Positions 34,751 to 43,420 of a stretch of DNA of 52,706 bases are shown in pieces. The notes below the pieces were generated by a model that was given only the letters and a program-made list of their open reading frames with translations, was not told where the DNA came from and ran no database searches. The stretch is from the NCBI GenBank assembly GCA_024697645.1, contig JAILFH010000097.1, forward strand, positions 1-52,706, read 5' to 3'. A program made the position numbers and the translations under genes. The first letter of the stretch is position 1. Each line of letters starts with the position of its first letter. This DNA comes from Prevotella sp. Its GTDB lineage: Bacteria > Bacteroidota > Bacteroidia > Bacteroidales > Bacteroidaceae.

Positions 34751-34785
34751 ACGAATTGTTGTTTTATTTTGTTAGTTTAAATATC

Positions 34786-34934
34786 GGAACAATGAGCAAG
34801 GGGCAAAGGGCAAGAGATGAGCCTATACTCTTTAATCCTGTTCAAATTTTGCTTCAGAGCATTTTACTGCTCCTCTAATTTTGGACTTAGGCACAAGACA
34901 TATCTCTTGCCCCCTGTCCCTTGCTCCTTGTCCC
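34786..34934. repeat. Inverted-repeat element, copy 1
   Basis: The left arm (34786-34820, ggaacaatgagcaagggg...) is the imperfect reverse complement of the right arm (34901-34934, ...cccttgctccttgtccc). The arms are about 30 bp with a ~80-bp centre. A second copy is at 40567-40695, and both have a catatctcttgcc segment at the inner edge of the right arm. It looks like a miniature non-autonomous element. Confidence 0.65.
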
Positions 34935-34949
34935 TTTATAATAATCTAA

Positions 34950-35606
34950 TTACGACTTTTTACCGTAGAATACGACCAATGCGTAAGCATCATAGGTTCC
35001 ACCACCCTCAATCTTCACTGACTTGAGAATCAGATAGGTCGTCATAGTCTTGTTATAGAAGGTTCCAACGGAATAGTAGCCGCTGTAGTAACTGGCTGAA
35101 AAACTGCTGGCAAAGGTGAAGGTGACATTCTTCTGCTCCTCACCAACGGTTAGGGGAAGTGTCACAACATAGTTGTCCTCACCAAATGGAACGGCTCCGT
35201 AGTAGTAGGTCTGCAGTGTTCCTTCTGTGCCATAGGGGCGATAGAGCGAGAGGTGCACATTCAGATTGTGAGTGCTGTCGTTCTGAATAGCGGTCTTCAG
35301 CGCCTCGTTCTGAATGTTCGTTGCAAACACCTTCATCGGTACGTTCTCAATCGTCATCACTGAGTCGGTAGCCGTCACTTTCCAGTTTGCGCCCGTAGAA
35401 TCTGTAAATGCAGAGTAGTAAGAGTTGTATTTGAAATAGACGGAACCCTCATAGGTGCCCTGAATCTCATTGATTTGCTGGGCAAGTTCTGACGGCGTGA
35501 GTGGAACAAAGACATAAGCATCTTCATCGTCGCTGTTGCACGAAGCAAAGCCAGCAACGACAAGAGCGGTCAGTGTTGCAAAAAATAGTTTCCTGAATGT
35601 TTTCAT
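34950..35606 (-). CDS. Lipoprotein, possibly DUF4840 family
   Basis: 218 residues. The lipobox region is ALVVAGFASC with Cys23, followed by an acidic spacer (NSDDEDAY). It then has beta-strand-rich sequence with many Tyr/Ser/Thr (FASSFSASYYSGYYSVG). It resembles a Bacteroidales DUF4840 lipoprotein in size and pattern, but this is from memory. Function unknown, probably outer-membrane anchored. It follows folE by 39 bp and could be its last operon partner. The end lies next to an inverted-repeat element. Confidence 0.65.
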   Translation of the reverse strand: MKTFRKLFFATLTALVVAGFASCNSDDEDAYVFVPLTPSELAQQINEIQGTYEGSVYFKYNSYYSAFTDSTGANWKVTATDSVMTIENVPMKVFATNIQNEALKTAIQNDSTHNLNVHLSLYRPYGTEGTLQTYYYGAVPFGEDNYVVTLPLTVGEEQKNVTFTFASSFSASYYSGYYSVGTFYNKTMTTYLILKSVKIEGGGTYDAYALVVFYGKKS

Positions 35607-35645
35607 TGTCTTTTGAATTTTGAATCTTTTTACCTTTATGAGAAT

Positions 35646-36227
35646 CTATCTTGCGATGAGGTTCATGAATTCCTGTCGGGTCTTAGCCTGATTGAAGGCT
35701 CCGCAGAAGTCGCTGGTGGTCGTGATGGCGTTTCGCTTCTCGACGCCACGCATCTGCATACACATGTGCTTGGCTTCGATGACGACCATTACGCCAAGTG
35801 GCTTGAGGGTCTCCTGAATGCAGTCCTTGATTTGTTGTGTGAGTCGTTCCTGCACCTGCAGCCTGTGGCTGTAGATGTCGACGACGCGGGCTATCTTCGA
35901 AAGTCCGGTGATATAGCCATTGGGAATATACGCCACATGGGCTTTGCCATAGAAGGGCAGCATGTGGTGTTCGCAGAGTGAGAAGACATCGATGTCTTTC
36001 ACAATGACCATTTGGTTGTATTTTTCAGCAAACAACGCATCGGTGAGCACCTTGTGAGGATCCTGATCGTATCCACGAGTGAGCACCTGCATTGCCTTTG
36101 CCATACGCATGGGTGTCTTCTGAAGTCCTTCGCGTTCAGGGTCTTCACCCAGAAGTTGAATGACCGAGCGATAGTGGGCTGCGAGTTCGTCAACACCCTC
36201 GCGTACGTAGATGTCTGTATCAATCAT
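35646..36227 (-). CDS. folE: GTP cyclohydrolase I
   Basis: 193 residues. First step of tetrahydrofolate synthesis: GTP to dihydroneopterin triphosphate. [11 protein letters not shown] holds zinc ligand Cys and the catalytic His pair. [15 protein letters not shown] and [10 protein letters not shown] (second zinc Cys) complete the site. Located in the tpiA-SPOR-folE run, an order seen in other Bacteroidales. 49 bp after the SPOR gene. A folate link to metF in this window is thematic only; they are far apart. Confidence 0.96.
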   Translation of the reverse strand: MIDTDIYVREGVDELAAHYRSVIQLLGEDPEREGLQKTPMRMAKAMQVLTRGYDQDPHKVLTDALFAEKYNQMVIVKDIDVFSLCEHHMLPFYGKAHVAYIPNGYITGLSKIARVVDIYSHRLQVQERLTQQIKDCIQETLKPLGVMVVIEAKHMCMQMRGVEKRNAITTTSDFCGAFNQAKTRQEFMNLIAR

Positions 36228-36276
36228 GATTTCTAATAATGGTTTTCGGATTTGGGAAAATGTCCGTATTGCTATG

Positions 36277-36921
36277 TTAATATTGTACGGAAATCTTTCC
36301 CTTCACGATGACTGCCTGCTTGTAGCCCAGTTTCTTCACATTGGCCAGCATTCGTCTGGCTTCCTCCTGAGTGCGGTAGTTGCCCATGCGGCAAATCCAT
36401 CGTGGTGAATAGAAATGAACGTAGATGGGTTCGGAAGGATAGGCGCGCTTCACGACACGTCCGGCTTCCTCAGCCTTCTGTTTGTCAGCGCGAGAGTTGC
36501 CACCAGCAAAGACCTGAACACGGAAGCCATTCACCTTCTGGGCTCCGCGCATCACCTTCTTGCTCATGTCGACTTCCACCTCGCCTGTGCCTTCGGGGTC
36601 GGTTTTAGGCATGTCGGGACGCAGGGCCTGACGCTCCTTTGCCTCTTCCTTCTCTTTTTCCTCCTTTTCTTTCTCTTCCTTTTCCTTTTCAGCAGCGGCT
36701 AATTCCTGAGCCGTTGGTGTTTTTGGGGTAGTGACAACGGGGGCAGTGCCGTTAATCAGTTCGTTCAGTTCCTTGCTCTGAGTGACTGAAACGGTACCCA
36801 GTCCCTGTGTCTTCTGCTGCAGATGGTCCAGATAGGACTGAGCAGACAAGGGTAGAAAAGTAAAGAGATAAAAAGGTAAAACCATGAATACCCTTTTGAT
36901 GATTTGATGTCTTCTCTCCAT
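36277..36921 (-). CDS. SPOR-domain protein, exported
   Basis: 214 residues from ATG 36921 ([10 protein letters not shown]); a TTG three codons upstream is less likely. The signal peptide ends LPLSAQS. A linker with a long Lys/Glu coiled-coil run ([16 protein letters not shown], ~75-95) leads to a C-terminal SPOR domain ([20 protein letters not shown] ... [13 protein letters not shown]). SPOR domains bind denuded peptidoglycan at the division site. It lies between tpiA (56 bp) and folE (49 bp). Confidence 0.85.
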   Translation of the reverse strand: MERRHQIIKRVFMVLPFYLFTFLPLSAQSYLDHLQQKTQGLGTVSVTQSKELNELINGTAPVVTTPKTPTAQELAAAEKEKEEKEKEEKEKEEAKERQALRPDMPKTDPEGTGEVEVDMSKKVMRGAQKVNGFRVQVFAGGNSRADKQKAEEAGRVVKRAYPSEPIYVHFYSPRWICRMGNYRTQEEARRMLANVKKLGYKQAVIVKGKISVQY

Positions 36922-36977
36922 AAGATTCAAGTTTTGTTTACTTTTTTACTTTTTACTTTCCTACCTACTCACATATT

Positions 36978-37739
36978 TTACTTCTTCCAAGCGTCGATGA
37001 TACCCTTGAAATCAGCGCACTTCAGTGAAGCACCACCGATGAGGCCACCGTCGATGTCGGGCTTTGCGAACAACTCGGGAGCGTTAGAAGCCTTGCACGA
37101 ACCACCATAGAGGATCGTTGTGTCGTCAGCAACAGCCTCGCCGTACTTCTCAGCGATGATAGAGCGGATGTAGGCGTGAATCTCCTCAGCCTGCTCTGCT
37201 GTAGCGGTCTTGCCAGTTCCGATGGCCCAGATGGGCTCATAGGCGATGACGATCTTGCGGAAATCCTCCTCAGCGAGGTTGAATACAGAACCTTCCAGTT
37301 CGGCCTTCACTACCTCGTTCTGCTTGCCGGCTTCGCGCTCTTCGAGGCTCTCACCGATGCAGAAGATAACCTTCAGACCGTTCTTCTGAGCCAGCAGCAC
37401 CTTCTCGCGCAGCACTTCGGGAGTCTCCTTGTAGTATTCGCGACGCTCTGAGTGGCCGAGGATAACATACTGAGCACCAGTCGACTTCACCATCTCAGCA
37501 CTTACTTCACCCGTGAAGGCACCCTTCTCCTTGTCGGCGCAGTTCTCAGCGCCCAGACCGATAACGTCCTGATCGAGGAACTGAGCGATAGAAGCCAAGT
37601 GGATGAACGGTGTGCAGATAACTACACCGCAGTTGGGCTTGTCAGCCTTCAGTGTCTCGTTGAGTTCCTTTGCCAGAGCAATACCGTCTTGCAGGTTCAT
37701 GTTCATTTTCCAGTTGCCTGCTACAATTTTCTTTCTCAT
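36978..37739 (-). CDS. tpiA: Triosephosphate isomerase
   Basis: 253 residues. It interconverts dihydroxyacetone phosphate and glyceraldehyde 3-phosphate in glycolysis. All catalytic residues show: NWKMN (Lys13 region), ILGHSERR (His) and [14 protein letters not shown] (Glu). The phosphate loop GGASLK is at the C-terminus. It has its own -7 box and likely starts a transcript with the SPOR gene and folE. Confidence 0.97.
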   Translation of the reverse strand: MRKKIVAGNWKMNMNLQDGIALAKELNETLKADKPNCGVVICTPFIHLASIAQFLDQDVIGLGAENCADKEKGAFTGEVSAEMVKSTGAQYVILGHSERREYYKETPEVLREKVLLAQKNGLKVIFCIGESLEEREAGKQNEVVKAELEGSVFNLAEEDFRKIVIAYEPIWAIGTGKTATAEQAEEIHAYIRSIIAEKYGEAVADDTTILYGGSCKASNAPELFAKPDIDGGLIGGASLKCADFKGIIDAWKK

Positions 37740-37798
37740 TTTTGTTTTGTTTTTATTTAAATAATCTATGAAAAATCAATGCTTCTGCTATAACGGAG

Positions 37799-37806
37799 CA
37801 AAGGTA
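37799..37806 (-). promoter_or_regulatory. -7 box of tpiA promoter
   Basis: TACCTTTG on the minus strand, 60 bp before the tpiA ATG. No clear TTTG at the usual upstream distance. Confidence 0.55.
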
Positions 37807-37900
37807 CGAAAAAAAAACGATATATCGTGCCATTTTCCCCCGAAAATGCTATTTTGATATAAAAATGTGTGTATTTGTTTCAAGTAAGGCCCGTTGGATT

Positions 37901-39256
37901 TTAACTATTCTCGCCTTTCTCTATTTCGGCTTCCAACTTGCGTTTTTCCTTTTTCTTGCGTCTGACGCGGAACCATTTGGTCCACATCCAAGTGCGGTCG
38001 GCAAGTGTGAGAATGGTCAGAGGAAGTGCAAACCAAAGCAGAATGGAGCCAATCTTGCGGGCTGTCTTAGTGTCGTATGTCGAAGCAGAACCCGTTTTTT
38101 CGGGCAACTGGGCAAATTTGAACTGTTCCAGCGGTTGAGACGACAAGGCTGGGTCAATAAATGGCAGTCGGTTATGGCTCCATTTGTTCACGACGACACC
38201 ATTCTTCAGAAGAACCAATCCTGGATTAGAGCGGATGATGGTCTTCAGCGTAATCTCATCAGTTGCGCAGAATGGATACTCCGCACCAGTCAGTTCTATC
38301 CAGCGCTCAATGTGTTCCTCTGTCGAGGCAGTGAGGCAGTAGAAGGGATAGTTGTGCTCAATGGCATACTCGTAAATCTGGTCGATATTACCGAAATTGC
38401 TGTCGTCAGCCTGTTCGAGATGGGGCGACACAAGCAGGAACGTGTAGCCTGGGTCAGAGAGAATCTGGTCGGTGATGTCTTCGCCCGATTGATTGTCAAT
38501 AATGGAGAAATCATGAATAGGCGGTACGTATCCTTCTTCAATCTGAACAGACTTAGAATCGATGAAGGTCCACGTGGAGTCGGGATAGTTCTCGAGGCTG
38601 AATTCCTTCTGCTGGCCGTCTTTCTCCATGATGAACGTTGTCTCGAACTTCGGCTGCGGTGCTCCTTCGGGAATCTCCATGCCTTCAGGGATATTGGCTC
38701 CGATATGATAAGGGCGGAAGTCGAACTGTGGTAGCGAATAAAGACTCCACAGGCTGGAGATGAGGATAAAGAGAATCGTGTAGTTGATGAGAATCCACTG
38801 GGTGTTCTTCGAGATGAATCTCACCATGAGCAAGGGCCACCAAGCAACAACAATAGCACATGCCAGCAGGACAATGTTCTTCAGGAGTGTCTGGACGTTG
38901 GAGAGTTTCAGAGCGTCGCCAAAACAGCCGCAGTCGCTGATGGGATTGGCAACAGCAAGCCAGAGTGTGACCAATGTCATCACAATCATGAATGCAAGCG
39001 TGAGCCTTGAGGTCAGTCGGCGCTGAATGGCGAAGAGCAGAAAGATACCCAGACTGAATTCCAATGCGGAAAGGACAACGGAACCTCCAAGCGTGAGCCA
39101 GTCGGGAGCAAGCATAGAAAGTCCTGCTGCCTCAGCATAGTCGTGCAGTTTGTATTGGGTTCCCAGTGGGTCAATTGCCTTTACGTAGCCCGAGAAGATG
39201 AATGTCAGGGCTAATACAAAGCGACAAAGATTGACCAATATTGCCTTTATCTTCAT
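37901..39256 (-). CDS. BT_3928-family membrane protein (MauE/DoxX-like + thioredoxin-like)
   Basis: 451 residues. The N-terminal four-helix DoxX/MauE-type domain (FIFSGYVKAIDPLGTQYKL, ISDCGCFGDALKLS) occupies ~1-155. A periplasmic region with a thioredoxin-like fold follows (YTFLLVSPHLEQADDSN, ..NPGLVLLKNGVVVNKW), but it lacks a CxxC active site. A last helix (IGSILLWFALPLTILTL) leads to a Lys/Arg/Glu tail. The CGCFG motif of the first domain is the only obvious redox site. The family is conserved upstream of tpiA in Bacteroidales; precise role unknown. Confidence 0.82.
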   Translation of the reverse strand: MKIKAILVNLCRFVLALTFIFSGYVKAIDPLGTQYKLHDYAEAAGLSMLAPDWLTLGGSVVLSALEFSLGIFLLFAIQRRLTSRLTLAFMIVMTLVTLWLAVANPISDCGCFGDALKLSNVQTLLKNIVLLACAIVVAWWPLLMVRFISKNTQWILINYTILFILISSLWSLYSLPQFDFRPYHIGANIPEGMEIPEGAPQPKFETTFIMEKDGQQKEFSLENYPDSTWTFIDSKSVQIEEGYVPPIHDFSIIDNQSGEDITDQILSDPGYTFLLVSPHLEQADDSNFGNIDQIYEYAIEHNYPFYCLTASTEEHIERWIELTGAEYPFCATDEITLKTIIRSNPGLVLLKNGVVVNKWSHNRLPFIDPALSSQPLEQFKFAQLPEKTGSASTYDTKTARKIGSILLWFALPLTILTLADRTWMWTKWFRVRRKKKEKRKLEAEIEKGENS

Positions 39257-39302
39257 AATCTTTTCTCAATCTAAGCGAAACTCCCTCTTTGTTTCGTCAA
39301 TC

Positions 39303-39373
39303 AGTTGTTTGTCAGAACTTTATGACTGCTAACTAAAAACTCTGAAGTTGTTTGTCAGAACTTTATGGCTGCT
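39303..39373. repeat. 28-bp direct repeat, two copies
   Basis: 39303-39330 and 39346-39373 are identical except at one position (core gttgtttgtcagaacttt), with starts 43 bp apart, in the gap before the DUF1599 end. Confidence 0.8.
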
Positions 39374-39469
39374 GACGAAATTGTCTGAAAGCCGAATCGA
39401 ACATTTTGAATTTTTGAATGAATAGCCTTCAAAGTTTGTCTGTCTGTTGGCGTAATCAGTTCTGAAGGA

Positions 39470-40006
39470 TTAGAAATTTCCTAATTTGATGCAACCAAAG
39501 ACAGCGTAGTTGATGATGTCCATATAGTTGGCGTCAATACCCTCGCTGACGAGAGTCTCGCCGTGAAGGTCTTCAATTTCCTTGATGCGCTGCAACTTGG
39601 TCAGAATGAAGTCGGTGTAACTGCTGACACGCATAGAGCGCCAAGCCTCGTCGTAGTCGTGATTTTTCTTCAACATCAGTTCGAGTGCCTCATTGGCGTG
39701 CTGGTCGTAGAGCACCATTGCCTCGTCGGGCGAGATGTCGACTTCGTCAACATAGCCGCGTTCCAACTGGATAAGTCCCACGATTCCATAATTGATAAGC
39801 GCCACGAACTCTGGTCTGATGCCTTCGCCTACCTTCGATTCCTTCTTGATTTCGAGCGAGCGGATGCGCTTAGCCTTGATGAAAAGTTGATCGGTGAGCG
39901 ATGAAGGACGCAGGATGCGCCACGAGGCTCCGTAGTCATGCAGTTTCTTTTCGAAAAGCGCGCGACACTCTGCCATCACGCTGTGGAATTGCTGTTCTGT
40001 ATTCAT
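39470..40006 (-). CDS. DUF1599-domain protein
   Basis: 178 residues, soluble, no signal. Two similar halves: KKLHDYGASWRILRPSSLTD near residue 20 and KKNHDYDEAWRSMRVSSYTD near residue 112. Each holds an HDYxxAWR-type motif and a following RSL/KRI helix, indicating internal duplication. This is the DUF1599 pattern, grouped by others with nucleotide-modification-associated (Nmad) domains; that link is family knowledge, not shown here. Its ATG overlaps the stop of the upstream lipoprotein gene (ATGA). Confidence 0.83.
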   Translation of the reverse strand: MNTEQQFHSVMAECRALFEKKLHDYGASWRILRPSSLTDQLFIKAKRIRSLEIKKESKVGEGIRPEFVALINYGIVGLIQLERGYVDEVDISPDEAMVLYDQHANEALELMLKKNHDYDEAWRSMRVSSYTDFILTKLQRIKEIEDLHGETLVSEGIDANYMDIINYAVFGCIKLGNF

Positions 40007-40416
40007 TTCGTTTGCTCCATTCGTTTTCTAATCATTCTTACTACGCCAATCATCGCTTCATAGCGAGCCTGCAGTGAGTCGCGCTTCACGCCAAGCATGT
40101 TGCGCTTATAGATGTCCTGCTCTTGTTGCATCTGCAACTGTGTGGCCTGAAGTGCCGAGTCGGTCAGCGCAATATCTTCCTGAGCCATTTTCAGCGAAGC
40201 CTCCTGCCAGATGCGCAATGCCTGCTGGCGCTCCTTAATGGCACGAGGATATCGAGCGCGCAGTGATTCAATCGAATCGAGCGTCTCGCTGTATTTGCCC
40301 TGTTTGTAGAGTTGCTGTATCTTTGCAAAGAGTTCGCCTGCAGGGTTTTCAGTCTTTTTCTGACACGCCGAAAACACCGCTACAGTCGCAATGATGAGCA
40401 GTAATGTCCTTTTCAT
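40003..40416 (-). CDS. Small coiled-coil lipoprotein
   Basis: 137 residues. The signal with lipobox VFSAC (Cys18) is followed by QKKTENPAGEL. The rest is predicted all-helical with many Gln, Glu, Arg and Leu (LQQATQLQMQ type), probably a coiled coil. No recognised domain. Its stop overlaps the DUF1599 start by 4 bp (ATGA), so the two are co-translated. A -7 box TAATTTTG lies just upstream (40422-40429). Function unknown. Confidence 0.75.
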   Translation of the reverse strand: MKRTLLLIIATVAVFSACQKKTENPAGELFAKIQQLYKQGKYSETLDSIESLRARYPRAIKERQQALRIWQEASLKMAQEDIALTDSALQATQLQMQQEQDIYKRNMLGVKRDSLQARYEAMIGVVRMIRKRMEQTK

Positions 40417-40496
40417 GCTTGCAAAATTAAAAAAAATATGTCTTTTGCACCACTACTTGACGAATAAAAAACGTTAATTCATGAAAATTTGACCAT

Positions 40497-40560
40497 CATC
40501 GCTATGTTTATAAAACAATATGGGCAAACATCGCGATGTTTATAAAACAATCTGGGTGAA
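40497..40560. repeat. 2 x 32-bp tandem repeat
   Basis: 40497-40528 and 40529-40560 are adjacent 32-bp copies with four mismatches (core atgtttataaaacaat). No gene between 40417 and 40744. This repeat, an inverted-repeat element and a terminator fill the gap. Confidence 0.8.
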
Positions 40561-40566
40561 CTAAAA

Positions 40567-40695
40567 GGAACAAGGAGCAAGGAGTAAGGGGAAGAGTTTA
40601 ATCTCAATTATCAGCCTAAAATGTTGCCTTTAGACATATCTCTTGCCCTTGCCTCTTGCCCCTTCCTCTTGCTTCTTGTCCCTTGCTCCTTGCCC
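40567..40695. repeat. Inverted-repeat element, copy 2
   Basis: Left arm ggaacaaggagcaaggag... (40567-40596) and right arm ending cccttgctccttgccc (about 40665-40695) are complementary. The inner acatatctcttgccc segment matches copy 1 (34786-34934). Confidence 0.65.
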
Positions 40696-40706
40696 CTATA
40701 AGGAAA

Positions 40707-40721
40707 GGATGTTAGACATCC
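40707..40721 (-). terminator. Probable terminator after GH51 gene
   Basis: A perfect 6-bp triloop hairpin ggatgt-tag-acatcc. On the minus strand it is followed by TTTCCTTAT. 24 bp beyond the GH51 stop. Confidence 0.5.
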
Positions 40722-40744
40722 GAAACTTTAATGACGATTCTCGT

Positions 40745-43276
40745 CTATTTGCTTACTTTGACGCGCATAATTGAGAACGACATGGGCGGGAATTCATATT
40801 CGAACTGCTTTCCGAAATGACCGAAGAGCGTTGTGCTCGGAGCAAGTTTCGTGGGTTGTTCGAATGTGTTCTCGTCGTTAGCATCGCCATTCAGCGTGAT
40901 GACTTTACCCGTCGGCATTACGTTCTTTGCACCAGCAATCTCGAATGCGCGGCTATAGGGTTTGTCTGTGCCGTTAACGACCTTAATGACAAGTTCGCCA
41001 GTTGCTTCATCGTAGCCAGTCTGACAGAACTGACGAGTATTCTCTGCGGGTTTGGCAACAGTCATTTCCTGATTGTCGACGAAGAGTTTCACCGTCATCG
41101 GATTCACTTCGAGTCGCACGTCGTACCACTTGTTGTCTTCAACAGTCTGGCGAGCACGACGTCCCAATACATCGTTGGCGCGTCCGCGACGAATAGGCTG
41201 AATCGCTGTCGTGCGATTGTTCCAACCACCAACATTTGCAGCGTAGCCGTTACCTCCACGCTCGTCGAGGCCGTAATAGATGAAGAAACCTTCCATACCG
41301 CCAGTCTTGCGGGCCTTTAGTTGCAGCGTATAGGTGTCGTTACTGAACTGTGGAAGTTGGGTCAGCGTGAGTTGCTGGTTCGAAGTCTGACGAATGATGT
41401 CGCCGTCGACCTTCCATTCGCCTCTCTTAGCAACAAGTTCTGCGGGACTGACCTTCTTCACAGTGCCATCAGCGGTAGTGATCGTAATGTCGCGATATTC
41501 GCACTGAGTAGCGTAACTGCCCAGACCGATTCCACCAGCCTTGAAGGGCTCAGGCTTACCTGCCGTTGTGGTCTCGCTTACGAATACGTTATAGGTAGGA
41601 CGATTCTCTGCTGCCATCTGCTGCACGTAGTAGGAAGCGCGTCCAAAGACGTCGCTGCTGTTGATATGAATAAGGTTGCAGGGCCAGTCGCGATGATTCT
41701 CGTTCTCGAAAAGCGGAGCATAAGAGGTCATCTTCACGACATCGCTATTGCGTTCCATACCCAGAATGAATGCAGCCTCACTCAGTGCTGCCAACAGGTT
41801 TCCTGCGCCGACGCCACCATTGCAGGCATATTCGCCCACATAGATGTCATGAGTGCGGGGAGCATCATCGAAGAGATGATTGTTGGCGAAGAAGAAGTCG
41901 GGATTGCGGTACCAGTGAGGATCCACCATATATTTACCCGGAATCTGCTCCAGCAGTGGGCTGTCGTGTCCCAGGGTGTTGATGAAGATAATCTGCGGAT
42001 ACTCAGCGCTCAGTTTCTTGAAGATGTAGTTGAAATGAGTTACATACTCAGGTCCTACGTTCTCATTACCGATTTCCACATATTTCAGTGGGAAGGGCTT
42101 CGGATGACCAGCATCAGCGCGCATCTTTGCCCATTTGTTGGTTGCGGGATCAGCAAGCGCATAGTCGATAGCGTCGCGGAAGTCCTGAATCACTGCATCC
42201 ATATCCTCGTCGCTGCTCACGTAGTCGCCGTTGCGGACAGAGCAAGACATACCAGCATTGTCGACGAACATTCCGTCCATACCTAAGTCCTCGCAGAACT
42301 GCAGGAACTCATGATAGCCCATGCCCCAAGTGGCGCGATAGCCCCAGAGGTCCCATTCGCCGCGACGTGTCATCGGGTCGCCAAGCGTCTCCTTCCACTT
42401 CACGCGATTCTCATAGGTCGCGCCTTCAACGATACAGCCACCGGGCCAGCGCATGAACTTCGGATGCAGGTCGACGAGCATCTGAGCCACATCGGCACGC
42501 TGACCGTTCTTGCGGCCCTTGAAGGTGTTCTGGGGGAATAATGAAACATAGTCGACAAGCACTGTACCCGCCTTGTCGAATTCCAAAGCGAGTTCGCCCT
42601 TGGGAGCAGTTCCAGTTGCAGTCAGAGTAGCCGTCAACTCGGTCCAGTCCTTCAGTTTCTTGTCCTTGAATACGGCCGTTCCCAGCGATTCGCCTGTCTC
42701 GCTGTTTCTCAGGCGGGCAGTAATGGTGCCTTTGTAGTTGCTGCTCTTCACGTAGAAACGCAGGTCGTACGACTCACCATTCTTCAGTCCCATGCCCCAG
42801 TAACCAGTATTGATCAACTGAGCGCAACCGCCTTTCTGTACTTTCTTGATAGTCAGTTGCATAGCGTGAGGAGTGTTCTGATGAAGCGGTGCCTTTGCCT
42901 CAACAATATCACCTTTCACATTGGCTCGCTCGCCTTTGACTTTCCAGCCAGTCATCTTTTTCTCTTCCACATTCCAGGGAATGTTCCACTTGCGATTGTT
43001 GCGGTGCTCATAGTTCTGAGCGTCAATGGCCCAGGCCCTTCCCTCGCGCAAAGTCATACTTGAGGGCAGCACGTGTTCCTCGAAGCCGCGATTCTGAACT
43101 AACTCTGCATAGAGACCTCCGTCGCCAGCATGATTGATTTCCTCGAAGAAGATTCCATAGAGATCGGGTGATACTACGGCTCCCTTTTGTCCGAGGTCGA
43201 TGCGAATAGGCTCCGTCTGAGCCATAGCAGCCAGACTTCCAGCGCAGACTGCAATCGTAAGAATAGTTTTTCTCAT
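40745..43276 (-). CDS. GH51 alpha-L-arabinofuranosidase, secreted
   Basis: 843 residues with signal peptide MRKTILTIAVCAGSLAAMAQ. It releases terminal arabinose from arabinan/arabinoxylan. LYGIFFEEINHAGDGGLYAE is the family's N-terminal signature. A carbohydrate-binding-like beta-sandwich follows at ~105-250. The barrel has GNEN with acid/base Glu405 and VGEYA with nucleophile Glu482. A laminin-G/concanavalin-like insert (~640-760, WYDVRLEVNP) is present. C-terminal beta domain to 843. First partner of the esterase gene 130 bp upstream; both may be read together. Confidence 0.92.
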   Translation of the reverse strand: MRKTILTIAVCAGSLAAMAQTEPIRIDLGQKGAVVSPDLYGIFFEEINHAGDGGLYAELVQNRGFEEHVLPSSMTLREGRAWAIDAQNYEHRNNRKWNIPWNVEEKKMTGWKVKGERANVKGDIVEAKAPLHQNTPHAMQLTIKKVQKGGCAQLINTGYWGMGLKNGESYDLRFYVKSSNYKGTITARLRNSETGESLGTAVFKDKKLKDWTELTATLTATGTAPKGELALEFDKAGTVLVDYVSLFPQNTFKGRKNGQRADVAQMLVDLHPKFMRWPGGCIVEGATYENRVKWKETLGDPMTRRGEWDLWGYRATWGMGYHEFLQFCEDLGMDGMFVDNAGMSCSVRNGDYVSSDEDMDAVIQDFRDAIDYALADPATNKWAKMRADAGHPKPFPLKYVEIGNENVGPEYVTHFNYIFKKLSAEYPQIIFINTLGHDSPLLEQIPGKYMVDPHWYRNPDFFFANNHLFDDAPRTHDIYVGEYACNGGVGAGNLLAALSEAAFILGMERNSDVVKMTSYAPLFENENHRDWPCNLIHINSSDVFGRASYYVQQMAAENRPTYNVFVSETTTAGKPEPFKAGGIGLGSYATQCEYRDITITTADGTVKKVSPAELVAKRGEWKVDGDIIRQTSNQQLTLTQLPQFSNDTYTLQLKARKTGGMEGFFIYYGLDERGGNGYAANVGGWNNRTTAIQPIRRGRANDVLGRRARQTVEDNKWYDVRLEVNPMTVKLFVDNQEMTVAKPAENTRQFCQTGYDEATGELVIKVVNGTDKPYSRAFEIAGAKNVMPTGKVITLNGDANDENTFEQPTKLAPSTTLFGHFGKQFEYEFPPMSFSIMRVKVSK

Positions 43277-43298
43277 TGTGTTATGTCGTTTTTATTGT

Positions 43299-43420
43299 TT
43301 ATCCCAAAGTTGCTTATTCCAAATTTGTTTATCTATCCTAAATTTGTTTATCCTAAATTTGTTTATTCTAAATTTGTTTATCCCAAATTTTATATCCCAA
43401 AGTTGCTTATCTATCCCAAA
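43299..43420. repeat. ~15-bp tandem repeat at the esterase stop
   Basis: About eight units of a ~15-bp repeat (ttatcctaaatttgt and variants ttatcccaaagttgc, ttattctaaatttgt). It fills the GH51-esterase gap and runs into the last codons of the esterase, whose final residues NIWDR are encoded by a repeat unit. Confidence 0.82.
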
